Assembly: GCA_964493125.1 (NCBI GenBank)
Contig: CAZBMS010000010.1
Location: 1-38,213, forward strand
Direction: 5' to 3'
DNA length: 38,213 nt
Origin: QGNO01 sp964493125
GTDB taxonomy: Bacteria > Chloroflexota > Dehalococcoidia > Lucifugimonadales > QGNO01
Shown here: positions 8,729-17,033 of the stretch, in pieces
Position numbering within the stretch: the stretch's first letter is position 1
Layout of the letters: every line of letters starts with the position of its first letter
Notes under the pieces: generated by a model
What the model saw: only the letters and a program-made list of their open reading frames with translations
What the model was told of the DNA's origin: nothing
Databases searched by the model: none
Position numbers and translations under genes: made by a program

Positions 8729-10078
8729 ATGATTTATGATGCTGAGCAAGGGAATATTTCTATAGCCGTAGCGGGTGATGCGATGATCTCTCGGGGGATG
8801 CAGTCTTTTAGAGAGCCCCAGTTTCTCAAGCTTGTTGAAATACTAAGGGCAGCCGACGTAAGTGTCGCAAACCTGGAGTTTCTATTCCACGATTACGAAA
8901 GTACTTGGCAATGGACTGGAGGAACGTACACTAGATCAGACCCTAAGAATTTAAGAGAACTAAAATGGATGGGGCTCGATGCGGTTTTGACGGCTAATAA
9001 CCACTCGTATGATTTTTCAGAGGGGGGTTTTTTCACTACCCTTGAGCATTTGAAGCAATTTGATCTTGCTAATGCTGGTGGGGGGAAAGACATTGACCAC
9101 GCCAGAGCACCTGCTTATGTTGACTCTGCACGTGGTCGAGTCGCAGTAATGTCCACTTCCAGCACTTTTACTGACATATCTAGAGCTGGACCTGGCAGGC
9201 ACGATTTTCCGGGCAAAGCAGGAATCAATGCTTTGCGTCATAACAAGGTACATTATGTTGAGAGGGATGTTTTTGACGCTCTTCATAAGGCTAACAAAGA
9301 GTTGGGCTATGATGAGCAGGAAGAGGCTGGTGCGAAATTTGGATTTTCTGGCCGCTCAGCATTAATAGATAAGAGTACCGAGGCTAGCTTTATGGAGGGC
9401 AGCTTCCGACTATCCGAAGAATTTAAGGTTGAGACGACCGTTAACAAAGAAGATATTGCCGGCATAGGTGACTGGATTCGTGGAGCGAAGAAGCAAGCTG
9501 ATTGGGTAGTCTACGGAGCTCACAGTCACGAAAGTGGAAGCACTGGTGAGTATCACGGAGGATCCCGTGTTTCTCCACCAGATTTTCTTATCGAGTTCGC
9601 TCGTTGGAGTATTGATCAGGGTTGTGATGTTTTTGCGGGACATGGTCCACATTATCTGCGTGGGATTGAGATTTACAAGGGTAAACCCATTTTCTATAGT
9701 TTGGGCAATTTTATATTTCAGAATGAGACGGTAGATTGGGTTCCTACAGAGGGGTATAGAAGATTTGGCTTGGGTCTTGACCAGACGCCGGGGGATTATT
9801 TTGATTCTAGATCTGATTCTGGAGAGCGTGGATTTCCCTCAGATCCTCTTTTTTGGCAGAGCATAGTAGCGGTTTGTAATTACCAAGGTCATGCACTTAA
9901 AGAGGTGCTGTTGTACCCTATAGACATGGGATTTAAACGTCCAATTTCTCAGAGAGGCAGGCCTGTGTTAGCCGAAGGTGAAGTCGCTCAAGAGATCCTA
10001 AAGTGGTGCCAAAAAGTATCGGAGCCATTTGGCACTAGTATCGCTATCGAAGGCGACATAGGGATCATTCGAATATAG
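8729..10078 (+). CDS. CapA-like metallophosphoesterase (PGA_cap domain), copy 2
   Basis: Also 449 residues and collinear along its whole length with the preceding gene, so the two arose by tandem duplication. The metal-binding motifs are conserved: VAGDAMI, VANLEFLF, TANNHSYDF, AHSHESG, GHGPH and SLGNFIF. Conservation is highest around these motifs and in the C-terminal YPIDMGF...QRGRPVLAEGE block; the middle region differs more. It starts at ATG 8729 with GGAG about 6 nt upstream, 28 bp after copy 1. Because both copies keep the catalytic motifs, they may have different substrates or form a heteromer. No export signal is seen. Confidence 0.85.
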   Translation: MIYDAEQGNISIAVAGDAMISRGMQSFREPQFLKLVEILRAADVSVANLEFLFHDYESTWQWTGGTYTRSDPKNLRELKWMGLDAVLTANNHSYDFSEGGFFTTLEHLKQFDLANAGGGKDIDHARAPAYVDSARGRVAVMSTSSTFTDISRAGPGRHDFPGKAGINALRHNKVHYVERDVFDALHKANKELGYDEQEEAGAKFGFSGRSALIDKSTEASFMEGSFRLSEEFKVETTVNKEDIAGIGDWIRGAKKQADWVVYGAHSHESGSTGEYHGGSRVSPPDFLIEFARWSIDQGCDVFAGHGPHYLRGIEIYKGKPIFYSLGNFIFQNETVDWVPTEGYRRFGLGLDQTPGDYFDSRSDSGERGFPSDPLFWQSIVAVCNYQGHALKEVLLYPIDMGFKRPISQRGRPVLAEGEVAQEILKWCQKVSEPFGTSIAIEGDIGIIRI

Positions 10079-10100
10079 GACAGTATGCTGTGAGCTTAAG

Positions 10101-10640
10101 GTGATAATTGGACTGCTTTCGGACACCCACATTCCAGAAGCGGCTAGCGAGCTTCCTCCTGAACTTTACAAGTCCTTCGAGAATGTTGATCTGATTCTTC
10201 ACGGTGGTGACATGCATGTCATAGACGTGCTGGATTGGTTGGAGCCGCTGGCGCCAGTTTTGGGCGCAAAGGGAAATGGGGATGGGCATCCTTTAAGACC
10301 ACCATTTCCTGAGAACGATCCTAGAGTGAAGGAGGCTCATGTACTTGAACTCGAAGGATTTAAGGTTGGTCTTACTCATGGATTCCCTTTACCGGAAGAT
10401 GCCCCTTGGACAACGTTCGATAGCCTAATGGAGCGTAAACTGGGTCAGCGCGTAGACGTTATAGTATGTGGCGACACTCACCTTCCCTTGGTGGAATGGC
10501 GAGATGGAGTTCTATTTGTTAACCCAGGTAGTCCAACCAACCCAGGCCACCTGAGTAGACTGGGCCAGGTTGGATTTCTAACCATAGAAAACGGGAGAGC
10601 ATCTGCAGAAATAGTGGAACTATCCACTATTTCTATCTAA
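10101..10640 (+). CDS. YfcE/MJ0936-type metallophosphoesterase
   Basis: A 179-residue calcineurin-like phosphoesterase, typical length for the YfcE family. Motifs seen in order: LSDTH (D-x-H), LHGGD, KGNGD, LTHG and CGDTH, ending in NPGSPT. Most family members have GHTH at the last metal motif; here the first His is replaced by Asp (GDTH), which may change metal binding. The start is GTG 10101 with only a weak AAGG next to it; translation may be coupled to the CapA-like gene 22 bp upstream. It is the third metallophosphoesterase in a row and faces the convergent crotonase operon with only 26 bp between stop codons. Confidence 0.87.
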   Translation: MIIGLLSDTHIPEAASELPPELYKSFENVDLILHGGDMHVIDVLDWLEPLAPVLGAKGNGDGHPLRPPFPENDPRVKEAHVLELEGFKVGLTHGFPLPEDAPWTTFDSLMERKLGQRVDVIVCGDTHLPLVEWRDGVLFVNPGSPTNPGHLSRLGQVGFLTIENGRASAEIVELSTISI

Positions 10641-10666
10641 TCGCGAATCACCGCAAGTCGTATCCG

Positions 10667-11566
10667 CTAAACTCCGTCGGTGTTTCCCGGGACTCTTAGC
10701 CCTCCGGTAAAGTTCCGCTCTCTCTTTTCGTTGAAAGCGTTTCGCCCTTCTTCTGGGTCAGTAGTGAGTTGAGCCACGAGATGTTGCATAAGGTGAGACA
10801 TTTGCCAGGCTGAGTCTATTGGGAGATCTCGTCCACGTATCAGAAATTCTTTCATCATTCTTACTGCGACCGGTGCCAATTTGGTTATTCGAGTGGCCAT
10901 CTCTTCTGCTCGTTCCATAAGCTTATCGTGAGGAACGACCTCATTTATCAGTCTCATTTCTAATGCTTCATCAGCATCGAAAGGTTCGTCCATGAGCAGG
11001 ATTTTCATAGAATCTACGTGACTAATCTGTCTCGGTAGTCTGGCGGCACCAGGTCCGCTTCCAAGCCAACCCTGATTCATTAGCATGTATTGGAACCGGG
11101 CGTTTTCCTTGCTAGCTATTCTTATGTCTGTTGTAGTTAACATCATATAGAAGCCAGCCCCCGCAGCCCATCCGTTAATTGCACCTATTACCGGTTTCCA
11201 TATTTGTGGAAAGTGTGCTGCACTACGACCGTCGACACCGGTGTTGTATTCATTAACGGTAGATCCTGAGGGTTTTCTACTGCCATAGCCCAGTTCGCCA
11301 GATGCCCAAAAAATACGCTCAACTGCCTCCCGTCTCCGTTCATCCTCAGTTTGATTGGGCTTAGGGGCCAAGTCATGTCCAGCACAGAAGTGGCGATCAC
11401 CTTTGCCGGTTATGATTGCTGCTCTTATATCTCCGTCTTCCCAGACCTCTTTCCATATGTCGCCTAGTTCAGTCATGACTTCGTCGTTTAAGACGTTCGC
11501 TTTCTCTGGATTGTTTATCGTAACAAACGCGATCTTATTTCTTTTTTCAAGTATTGCACCTGACAT
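10667..11566 (-). CDS. Enoyl-CoA hydratase/isomerase family protein, last gene of the six-gene operon
   Basis: A 299-residue crotonase with ATG preceded by a GGGAGG SD. The oxyanion-hole segments are HFCAGHD (about residue 60) and INGWAAGAGF (about 133-142). The canonical catalytic Glu positions read Tyr (GFYMMLTTTD) and a hydrophobic residue, so the reaction may not be classical hydration. Residues from about 136 to 292 are encoded by DNA identical to that of the crotonase at 12418-13317, while the N-terminal halves differ at many positions. It is separated from that paralog by the MBL-fold gene. Its role in the CoA pathway is inferred from the operon. Confidence 0.88.
   Translation of the reverse strand: MSGAILEKRNKIAFVTINNPEKANVLNDEVMTELGDIWKEVWEDGDIRAAIITGKGDRHFCAGHDLAPKPNQTEDERRREAVERIFWASGELGYGSRKPSGSTVNEYNTGVDGRSAAHFPQIWKPVIGAINGWAAGAGFYMMLTTTDIRIASKENARFQYMLMNQGWLGSGPGAARLPRQISHVDSMKILLMDEPFDADEALEMRLINEVVPHDKLMERAEEMATRITKLAPVAVRMMKEFLIRGRDLPIDSAWQMSHLMQHLVAQLTTDPEEGRNAFNEKRERNFTGGLRVPGNTDGV
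10692..11161. repeat. 470-bp perfect direct repeat, copy A
   Basis: Every base from 10692 to 11161 matches 12443-12912 at a constant offset of 1751 bp, by reading line against line. The repeat lies inside the 3' half of a crotonase gene and both ends stop abruptly: mismatches begin at once on each side. A further 39-bp identical block occurs at 11372-11410 (copy at 13123-13161) in otherwise diverged sequence. Confidence 0.95.
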
Positions 11567-11593
11567 TCTTTGTGCCTCCCGTATTAAATATAT

Positions 11594-12385
11594 CTACAAT
11601 GCTTGCCAATAACGCCGGCCATCGAGCCTTGCCAATTTACCGATGTTTTTGCCTATTGGTAAGTGACCCGCCGCGACCGTATAGCCTTCTTGTTCCAATC
11701 TGTCCAAAACTGTATTACGTGTTTGCCTGGCTAAATCTTTATCCAAATCTACCCCAGCGTTCCAGTCAGTCTCTGTTACTTGCACGGATCCGTGGAACAG
11801 GTCCCCCACAACGCAAGCTTTTTCGCCTCCTGAGTTAATAAGTACACTTATATGACCTGGCGTATGGCCTGGCGTTGATAACGTTGTGATTTCTGAGGTT
11901 ACTGCGTGATCATTGTTTATTAGATTCATTATGCCCAGGCTTTCCAAAGGAAGAACATTTTCTACTAAGGATTCTGATATTTCATCCTTTGTAAAATGTT
12001 CCCAATCCTTGCTAGGTATCAGGTATGATGCGTTGGGGAATGTGGGTTTCCCATCGGTAATGTTCCATCCAATATGATCACCGTGTAGGTGCGTGATAAC
12101 TACGAAATCTACCTGATCTACAGCTACCCCCGCTGCTTGCAGATTCTCAAGTAATTTCCCTGAGCCTAGTCCTGTGTCTACTAGCACTGTCTGACCACCA
12201 GAATTCAAAACCCAGGTGCAGAAGTTAGTCTGGAATTTGCCGTCTGCATCTAAATGATCCTTCTTGTAAGGCTCCCAGGATTCTTCAGTTATGTCAGGGT
12301 AAAATTGGCTTGGATTGAAAGGCGGAGGCGCAGCGTCCAAAACTACGCTTACCTCAACATTTCCTACAGTCACTTTTTTTACCAT
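11594..12385 (-). CDS. Metallo-beta-lactamase (MBL) fold hydrolase
   Basis: A 263-residue protein with the dinuclear metal motif THLHGDH (His99, His101, Asp103, His104), then GHTPGH and VVGDLFH supplying further ligands. Architecture and length match the AHL-lactonase/N-acyl-hydrolase-like branch of MBL proteins, which hydrolyse lactones, thioesters or other esters. No signal peptide is seen. The ATG is preceded by a GGCGGG SD. It lies between two crotonase paralogs in a CoA-transferase operon, so a role as acyl-CoA thioesterase or lactonase on a pathway intermediate is plausible but not shown. Confidence 0.9.
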   Translation of the reverse strand: MVKKVTVGNVEVSVVLDAAPPPFNPSQFYPDITEESWEPYKKDHLDADGKFQTNFCTWVLNSGGQTVLVDTGLGSGKLLENLQAAGVAVDQVDFVVITHLHGDHIGWNITDGKPTFPNASYLIPSKDWEHFTKDEISESLVENVLPLESLGIMNLINNDHAVTSEITTLSTPGHTPGHISVLINSGGEKACVVGDLFHGSVQVTETDWNAGVDLDKDLARQTRNTVLDRLEQEGYTVAAGHLPIGKNIGKLARLDGRRYWQAL

Positions 12386-12417
12386 TGTTTCCCGCCTAAG
12401 TTCATTTTCATTATCCG

Positions 12418-13317
12418 CTACACGCCGTCGGTGTTGCCTGGAACTCTTAGCCCTCCGGTAAAGTTCCGCTCTCTCTTTTCGTTGAAAGCGTTTCGCCCTT
12501 CTTCTGGGTCAGTAGTGAGTTGAGCCACGAGATGTTGCATAAGGTGAGACATTTGCCAGGCTGAGTCTATTGGGAGATCTCGTCCACGTATCAGAAATTC
12601 TTTCATCATTCTTACTGCGACCGGTGCCAATTTGGTTATTCGAGTGGCCATCTCTTCTGCTCGTTCCATAAGCTTATCGTGAGGAACGACCTCATTTATC
12701 AGTCTCATTTCTAATGCTTCATCAGCATCGAAAGGTTCGTCCATGAGCAGGATTTTCATAGAATCTACGTGACTAATCTGTCTCGGTAGTCTGGCGGCAC
12801 CAGGTCCGCTTCCAAGCCAACCCTGATTCATTAGCATGTATTGGAACCGGGCGTTTTCCTTGCTAGCTATTCTTATGTCTGTTGTAGTTAACATCATATA
12901 GAAGCCAGCCCCTACAGCCCATCCATTAATTGCACCTATGACCGGTTTCCAAAGTTGTGGGAAGTGTCCCGCACTGCGTCCATCCACTCCAGTAGGATAT
13001 TCGTTAACTGAGCTGTAGATAGGCTTGTAGTCAGAGGATGTGTTCTGGGAGTTCGCCCAAAATATCCTATCAACAAATTCACGTCGTCTCTCGTCTTCAG
13101 TCTGTCCCGGCCTAGGTGCCAGGTCATGTCCAGCACAGAAGTGGCGATCACCTTTGCCGGTGACTATAGCAGCTCTGATTTCTCTATCTTCCCAGACCTC
13201 TCTCCACGCATCCCTGAGCTCAATTTCCACTTGATCATTGAGCACGTTAGCTTTCTCAGGATTGTTCAGAGTGATAAACGCTATATGGTTCCTTTTTTCA
13301 AATATTATTCCTGCCAT
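12418..13317 (-). CDS. Enoyl-CoA hydratase/isomerase family protein
   Basis: A 299-residue crotonase, paralog of the gene at 10667-11566 and exactly the same length. ATG is preceded by AAGGAG. The oxyanion-hole segments HFCAGHD and INGWAVGAGF are present; the Glu positions of the classical hydratase read Tyr and a hydrophobic residue. The N-terminal part differs from its paralog at many positions (for instance the region around residues 85-105, NSQNTSSDYK versus SGELGYGSRK), yet the last half is identical at DNA level. It lies 19 bp downstream of the second CoA-transferase gene and so belongs to the same transcript. Confidence 0.88.
   Translation of the reverse strand: MAGIIFEKRNHIAFITLNNPEKANVLNDQVEIELRDAWREVWEDREIRAAIVTGKGDRHFCAGHDLAPRPGQTEDERRREFVDRIFWANSQNTSSDYKPIYSSVNEYPTGVDGRSAGHFPQLWKPVIGAINGWAVGAGFYMMLTTTDIRIASKENARFQYMLMNQGWLGSGPGAARLPRQISHVDSMKILLMDEPFDADEALEMRLINEVVPHDKLMERAEEMATRITKLAPVAVRMMKEFLIRGRDLPIDSAWQMSHLMQHLVAQLTTDPEEGRNAFNEKRERNFTGGLRVPGNTDGV
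12443..12912. repeat. 470-bp perfect direct repeat, copy B
   Basis: Partner of the repeat at 10692-11161, same orientation, no mismatch found over 470 bp. The boundary at 12912/12913 is marked by a C to T difference followed by more substitutions in the 5' half of the gene. No transposase or terminal inverted repeats are present, so this is a shared gene segment and not a mobile element. Confidence 0.95.
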
Positions 13318-13336
13318 AACTATTCTCCTTAATAGA

Positions 13337-14560
13337 TTAAATTACGCCTTGTCTTCTTAATTGGACAAGTTCTTCTTCTCCGATTCCAAATTCATCGCAG
13401 TATATTTCCTTGTTGTGTTGCCCTAGCAGGGGTGTTGCTCGATTAAGTGCCCAAGGGCTCCCAGTTAGTCTAGAAATCTCTCCTGGCATTTTGATTTTTC
13501 CGACAACAGGATGCTCCATCTCGGAAAAAAAACCTCGTTCGTTGAGATGTTCACCATGTACTAAATCCTCAGAAGTTTGCACCACTGCAGCTACCCAACT
13601 TTCGGATGCGGCTTTATTGAAATAGTCATACTTCGTCCACTCCTTAAGAGCCATCAGAAGTAGCTCGTCTTTATCATTAGGTATCCGAGCGGGAAATTCA
13701 ATTGGAGGAAAGCCTGGATCATCCAAGTCGGGACGGTTCAATAGCTCTACGTAGTCTGAATATGACCCTCTTTGTATACCACGCTGAAAAGTTGCACCTA
13801 TGTAACCATCTTTTACAGGTACAATGCCCTCAAAGTGAGCGCCTCCTTTAGGTGATCCCGCCTCAACTTTTGGAGCCCGTCTTTCAACTGCACCCACGAA
13901 GCTATAACGCGTTGGTGTAGCATGATGGTGTGCTGCCGACACATCTCTCAAAGATAAATCTATATGTTGACCCTTTCCTAAGGAAATCCTAGAAAATAGA
14001 GCAGACGATGTCGCGTAGGCGGCAGTTATGCCCCCGATATAAAGACTTTGAGGGTGACCGTGCTTTAGCGGTTCTCTATCATGGGCACCGCTAATATACA
14101 TTATTCCTCCCATAGCTTCGTAGATGATGTCGTCACCTGGATATTTACGGTAAGGTCCTTTCTGTCCGTAAGGGGTGATAGATGTCATTACTAGATTTGG
14201 ATTTATTTGGCTAAGTACGTTGTAGCCAATCCCTAGTGTGTCCAGGTAATCGGGAGAATAACTTTCAATGATAGCATCGAATTTCTGTGCTAAGTATCCG
14301 AGCATTTGTTGGCCTTGGGCGGTTTCAATGTCCAGGGTTATGCTTCGTTTATTTGTATTTAAATATAGAAATGAGAGACTTTTTTCAGGATGTGGATGAT
14401 CCTTGAAAAAAGGTGGCAGTTTTCGCCCCTCGTCTCCATACAAAGGTTCTACCTTTACTACATCAGCTCCATAGTCTGCAAAAAGTTTTCCTGCGAATGG
14501 GCCAGCCACACCAGTGCTGAGCTCTAGGATTCTGAACCCTTCCAATGCGCCCTTACTCAT
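13337..14560 (-). CDS. Family III CoA-transferase (CaiB/BaiF type), probable catalytic subunit
   Basis: A 407-residue family III CoA-transferase, typical length. The N-terminus shows the conserved core LELSTGVAGPFAGKLFADYGADVVKVEP. The segment GKGQHIDLSLRD aligns with that of formyl-CoA transferase, placing Asp206 at the nucleophilic aspartate position. The enzyme moves CoA between carboxylic acids through aspartyl-CoA anhydride intermediates. Its ATG overlaps the stop of the upstream CoA-transferase gene by four bases (ATGA), so the two are translationally coupled and may form one heteromeric enzyme. The acid substrates are unknown. Confidence 0.93.
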   Translation of the reverse strand: MSKGALEGFRILELSTGVAGPFAGKLFADYGADVVKVEPLYGDEGRKLPPFFKDHPHPEKSLSFLYLNTNKRSITLDIETAQGQQMLGYLAQKFDAIIESYSPDYLDTLGIGYNVLSQINPNLVMTSITPYGQKGPYRKYPGDDIIYEAMGGIMYISGAHDREPLKHGHPQSLYIGGITAAYATSSALFSRISLGKGQHIDLSLRDVSAAHHHATPTRYSFVGAVERRAPKVEAGSPKGGAHFEGIVPVKDGYIGATFQRGIQRGSYSDYVELLNRPDLDDPGFPPIEFPARIPNDKDELLLMALKEWTKYDYFNKAASESWVAAVVQTSEDLVHGEHLNERGFFSEMEHPVVGKIKMPGEISRLTGSPWALNRATPLLGQHNKEIYCDEFGIGEEELVQLRRQGVI

Positions 14561-15906
14561 GGTCCTATACCCAGCAATTTCTTGTATTCTGTGTCGTAGC
14601 TTCTCAAGGTGCCTTGTTCTACCTCTCTCGCGAAATCTTGAATAGTCCCAGGTTTGTCCATTGGCTCTGGTTTTTTTCCGATGCCTCCAAGCTCATAAAG
14701 CTCATTAATTTGGGTTTCAGTTCTTCCAAGTAGGTTCCCAAGGACGTATTCGTTGTCTCCACCAAGATCAGGTCCAGGTCGACGAATATGGCTTGGAGTA
14801 TCAGACATTGACCAAGGTCTTCCGAGGAATACACGAGTGCCCATACCTGTCTCAGCAGGAAATTCTAGCTTTTCGAAAATACTGCTTCCCTTCATACTAG
14901 GATCATTGAGAACCTCTTTTGGATTTAATATTGCTCCCGAGGGGACACCAGCTTCAATTAATTTTTCCATCAAATTGAGATGTTCGAAGTCCTTTGTCCA
15001 TTTATTGATATGTGAGTCCAGTTCATCTTGATTATGCCAACGTGTTATTACATCTCCAAATTTGTCTTCGCTTGCCCATTCCGGGTCACCCATGACTTTT
15101 TTCAGTGCATCCCATTGATTATCTGATTCAACGGAAATTGCTATCCAATTGTCGTCCCCACTACATTTATAGGCGCCATGCGGGGCTTTTGATGTGTGGC
15201 GATTACCCATCAGATTTCCGTTCCTACCGTTTGCTATATAGTCAAGCAGCGCGTCTCCGACTGTTGAGACTCCCATTTGATACATGGAGTGGTCAATCCA
15301 CTGTCCTTCACCTGTTTGGTTTCTATGATGGATTGCGGCAAGTATCGCGAATACCGCCATCCATCCGTTAGGAGGATCGAACCATGCTGATCCTACACGC
15401 CTTGGGCCCTCATCTGGATACCCGGTGAATTGACTTACACCGCTCGTTAGTTCAAACATTCTGCCGATTCCTTGGTAATTTTTCCAAGGGCCAGAGTAAC
15501 CAAATCCACTAAACGAGAAATATATCAAATCAGGCTTGATCTTTTTTAGTTCTTCGTAACCCAAACCCAGACGGTCCATAGTCCCTGGGCGATTATTTTC
15601 TGCAAGAACGTCACTAACCCTGACTAAGTCCTTGAATGCTTCTACAGTTTCTGGAACCTTGTAGTTTAGTGTGATGCCAAGTTTACTTCTGTGGAGTGCA
15701 TGGAAACTACCATCCCTGTTCCAGTGACTGTCCTTTGGAGGAATGTTATCTGCATAAGTAACACCACCGCCACCGCCGCGACCTCTGGTGTGCGTTTCTA
15801 CTTTAACCACTTCTGCGCCCATGTCCCCCATGAGGTACATGGCCGTTGGCATAGCCAAAACTGTTGTAGAATCAATTACACGTAAACCAGATAAAGGTCC
15901 ATCCAT
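14557..15906 (-). CDS. Family III CoA-transferase (CaiB/BaiF type), partner subunit lacking the usual Asp
   Basis: A 449-residue family III CoA-transferase-like protein with the N-terminal signature LRVIDSTTVLAMPTAMY...GAEVVKVE and a Gly-rich stretch near residues 41-49. At the position of the catalytic Asp the segment reads GEGQWIDHSMYQ, so Gln210 replaces the nucleophile. It may therefore be a structural or substrate-binding partner for the downstream 407-residue protein, which keeps the Asp. ATG has a GGGAG SD. It overlaps the next gene by four bases and lies 26 bp after the first crotonase of the operon. An alternative is that Asp205, five residues earlier, takes the role; a structure-based alignment would decide. 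Confidence 0.9.
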   Translation of the reverse strand: MDGPLSGLRVIDSTTVLAMPTAMYLMGDMGAEVVKVETHTRGRGGGGGVTYADNIPPKDSHWNRDGSFHALHRSKLGITLNYKVPETVEAFKDLVRVSDVLAENNRPGTMDRLGLGYEELKKIKPDLIYFSFSGFGYSGPWKNYQGIGRMFELTSGVSQFTGYPDEGPRRVGSAWFDPPNGWMAVFAILAAIHHRNQTGEGQWIDHSMYQMGVSTVGDALLDYIANGRNGNLMGNRHTSKAPHGAYKCSGDDNWIAISVESDNQWDALKKVMGDPEWASEDKFGDVITRWHNQDELDSHINKWTKDFEHLNLMEKLIEAGVPSGAILNPKEVLNDPSMKGSSIFEKLEFPAETGMGTRVFLGRPWSMSDTPSHIRRPGPDLGGDNEYVLGNLLGRTETQINELYELGGIGKKPEPMDKPGTIQDFAREVEQGTLRSYDTEYKKLLGIGP

Positions 15907-15932
15907 AATTTGCTCCCGTTCAATAGGATAAC

Positions 15933-16856
15933 TTATCCAAATCTGTCGTAAGTTAAGAATCCCCTTTCATCACGATTGCGTCCAACAGAGTCATTTTCGG
16001 AATCTCCTCTGACGTCACCACTAACGTCTCTCCCACGTTTTTCAAGGAACGCTGGAGTAGCATCATCGCTATCGCTAGAATGTTGTCCTACCAAATGATT
16101 GAACACCCATTGAAGATGCCATGCTTGATCAGTATTCATATCGGCGCCTCTGACTAGGAACTCTTTTAGAAACCTCACCGCTATTGGGGGCATTTCACAT
16201 ATACGATTGGCGATTTCTTCACATCTGGCCATTAGTTGGTCGTGCGGGACAGCTTCATTGATTAGATTCATTCGCACCGCTTCGTTTGCATCTACTGGGC
16301 TGTCTGTGAGCAGCATTTTCATTGCGTGGACATAAGGTATTTGTCGAATTAATCTGGTAACAGTTGGTCCACTTCCGATCCCGCCTCTGTTTGAAAGTAG
16401 AGCGAAATAGAAACGAGCATGTTCTTCACAGCCAATCCGTATGTCAGTTGTGGTTAACAGTGTGTATAAGCCAGCTCCGGCAGCCCAACCATTTACGGCA
16501 CCGATTACTGGCTTCCATATCTGAGGAAAGTCATGGCCACTACGTAGATCTACGGACGGCATACGACCGTTGACTGCTGCTGCAGGAGGCCATATAAATT
16601 GATCTATACGGTCTTGTCGGACGTCTTCGTATGTCATTCCGTCGGGGGGGGGTTGTATATTATGGCCTGCTGAGAAGTGCCTTCCTCCGGCGCCAGTGAT
16701 GATCATTACACGCATGTCTCGGTCTTCCCAGAAATCCCTATACTCTTGCCCCATCTCCTCTATAACGTCATCATCCATAACGTTCGCTTTTTCCGGGTTA
16801 TTAATCGTAAGGTAAGCTATGCCACCCTTTTTTTCGTAGATGGTTTTATTGGCCAA
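15933..16856 (-). CDS. Enoyl-CoA hydratase/isomerase family protein, first gene of the operon
   Basis: A 307-residue crotonase starting at TTG 16856 with a GGAGGAAT SD. It resembles the crotonase at 1890-2741 more than the other two in its operon: both have YEKKGxIAYLT, AGHxIQPPP, INGWAAGAGLY or VNGWAAGAGLY, and the same QAWHLQWVxNHL near the C-terminus. It carries an additional polar C-terminal tail of about 20 residues. As in the other copies, the two catalytic Glu of the classical hydratase appear missing (GLYTLLTTTD; FYFALL). It leads the six-gene minus-strand run, with a 177-bp divergent intergenic region upstream that must hold its promoter. Confidence 0.88.
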   Translation of the reverse strand: MANKTIYEKKGGIAYLTINNPEKANVMDDDVIEEMGQEYRDFWEDRDMRVMIITGAGGRHFSAGHNIQPPPDGMTYEDVRQDRIDQFIWPPAAAVNGRMPSVDLRSGHDFPQIWKPVIGAVNGWAAGAGLYTLLTTTDIRIGCEEHARFYFALLSNRGGIGSGPTVTRLIRQIPYVHAMKMLLTDSPVDANEAVRMNLINEAVPHDQLMARCEEIANRICEMPPIAVRFLKEFLVRGADMNTDQAWHLQWVFNHLVGQHSSDSDDATPAFLEKRGRDVSGDVRGDSENDSVGRNRDERGFLTYDRFG

Positions 16857-17003
16857 TTGATTCCTCCGACATTCGATCGTAACGGCAACTTATCAATGAG
16901 GTTTAAGTAAGTCAAGTTGCCTAATTTTGCACCTACATTAATGGACAGTATTTTCAGAAATTGGGCAATATGAGCCTAGTAGTGAAAACGGTGTTATTAT
17001 GCG

Positions 17004-17021
17004 TATATTCTTCTGAATATA
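17004..17021. repeat. Inverted repeat in the divergent region before the alpha/beta hydrolase
   Basis: TATATTC (17004-17010) and GAATATA (17015-17021) form a perfect 7-bp inverted repeat with a 4-nt loop. It ends next to the AGAGG Shine-Dalgarno of the hydrolase gene starting at 17034. It could be an operator for the divergent pair or a weak RNA hairpin near the ribosome binding site. AT-rich short repeats also arise by chance. Confidence 0.35.
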
Positions 17022-17033
17022 GAGGTTTAGATA

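Noticed and set aside
10667..13317. The direct repeat as an insertion sequence or transposon
   Set aside because: There is no transposase, no terminal inverted repeat and no target duplication; the repeat lies within two aligned paralogous genes at the same codon positions.
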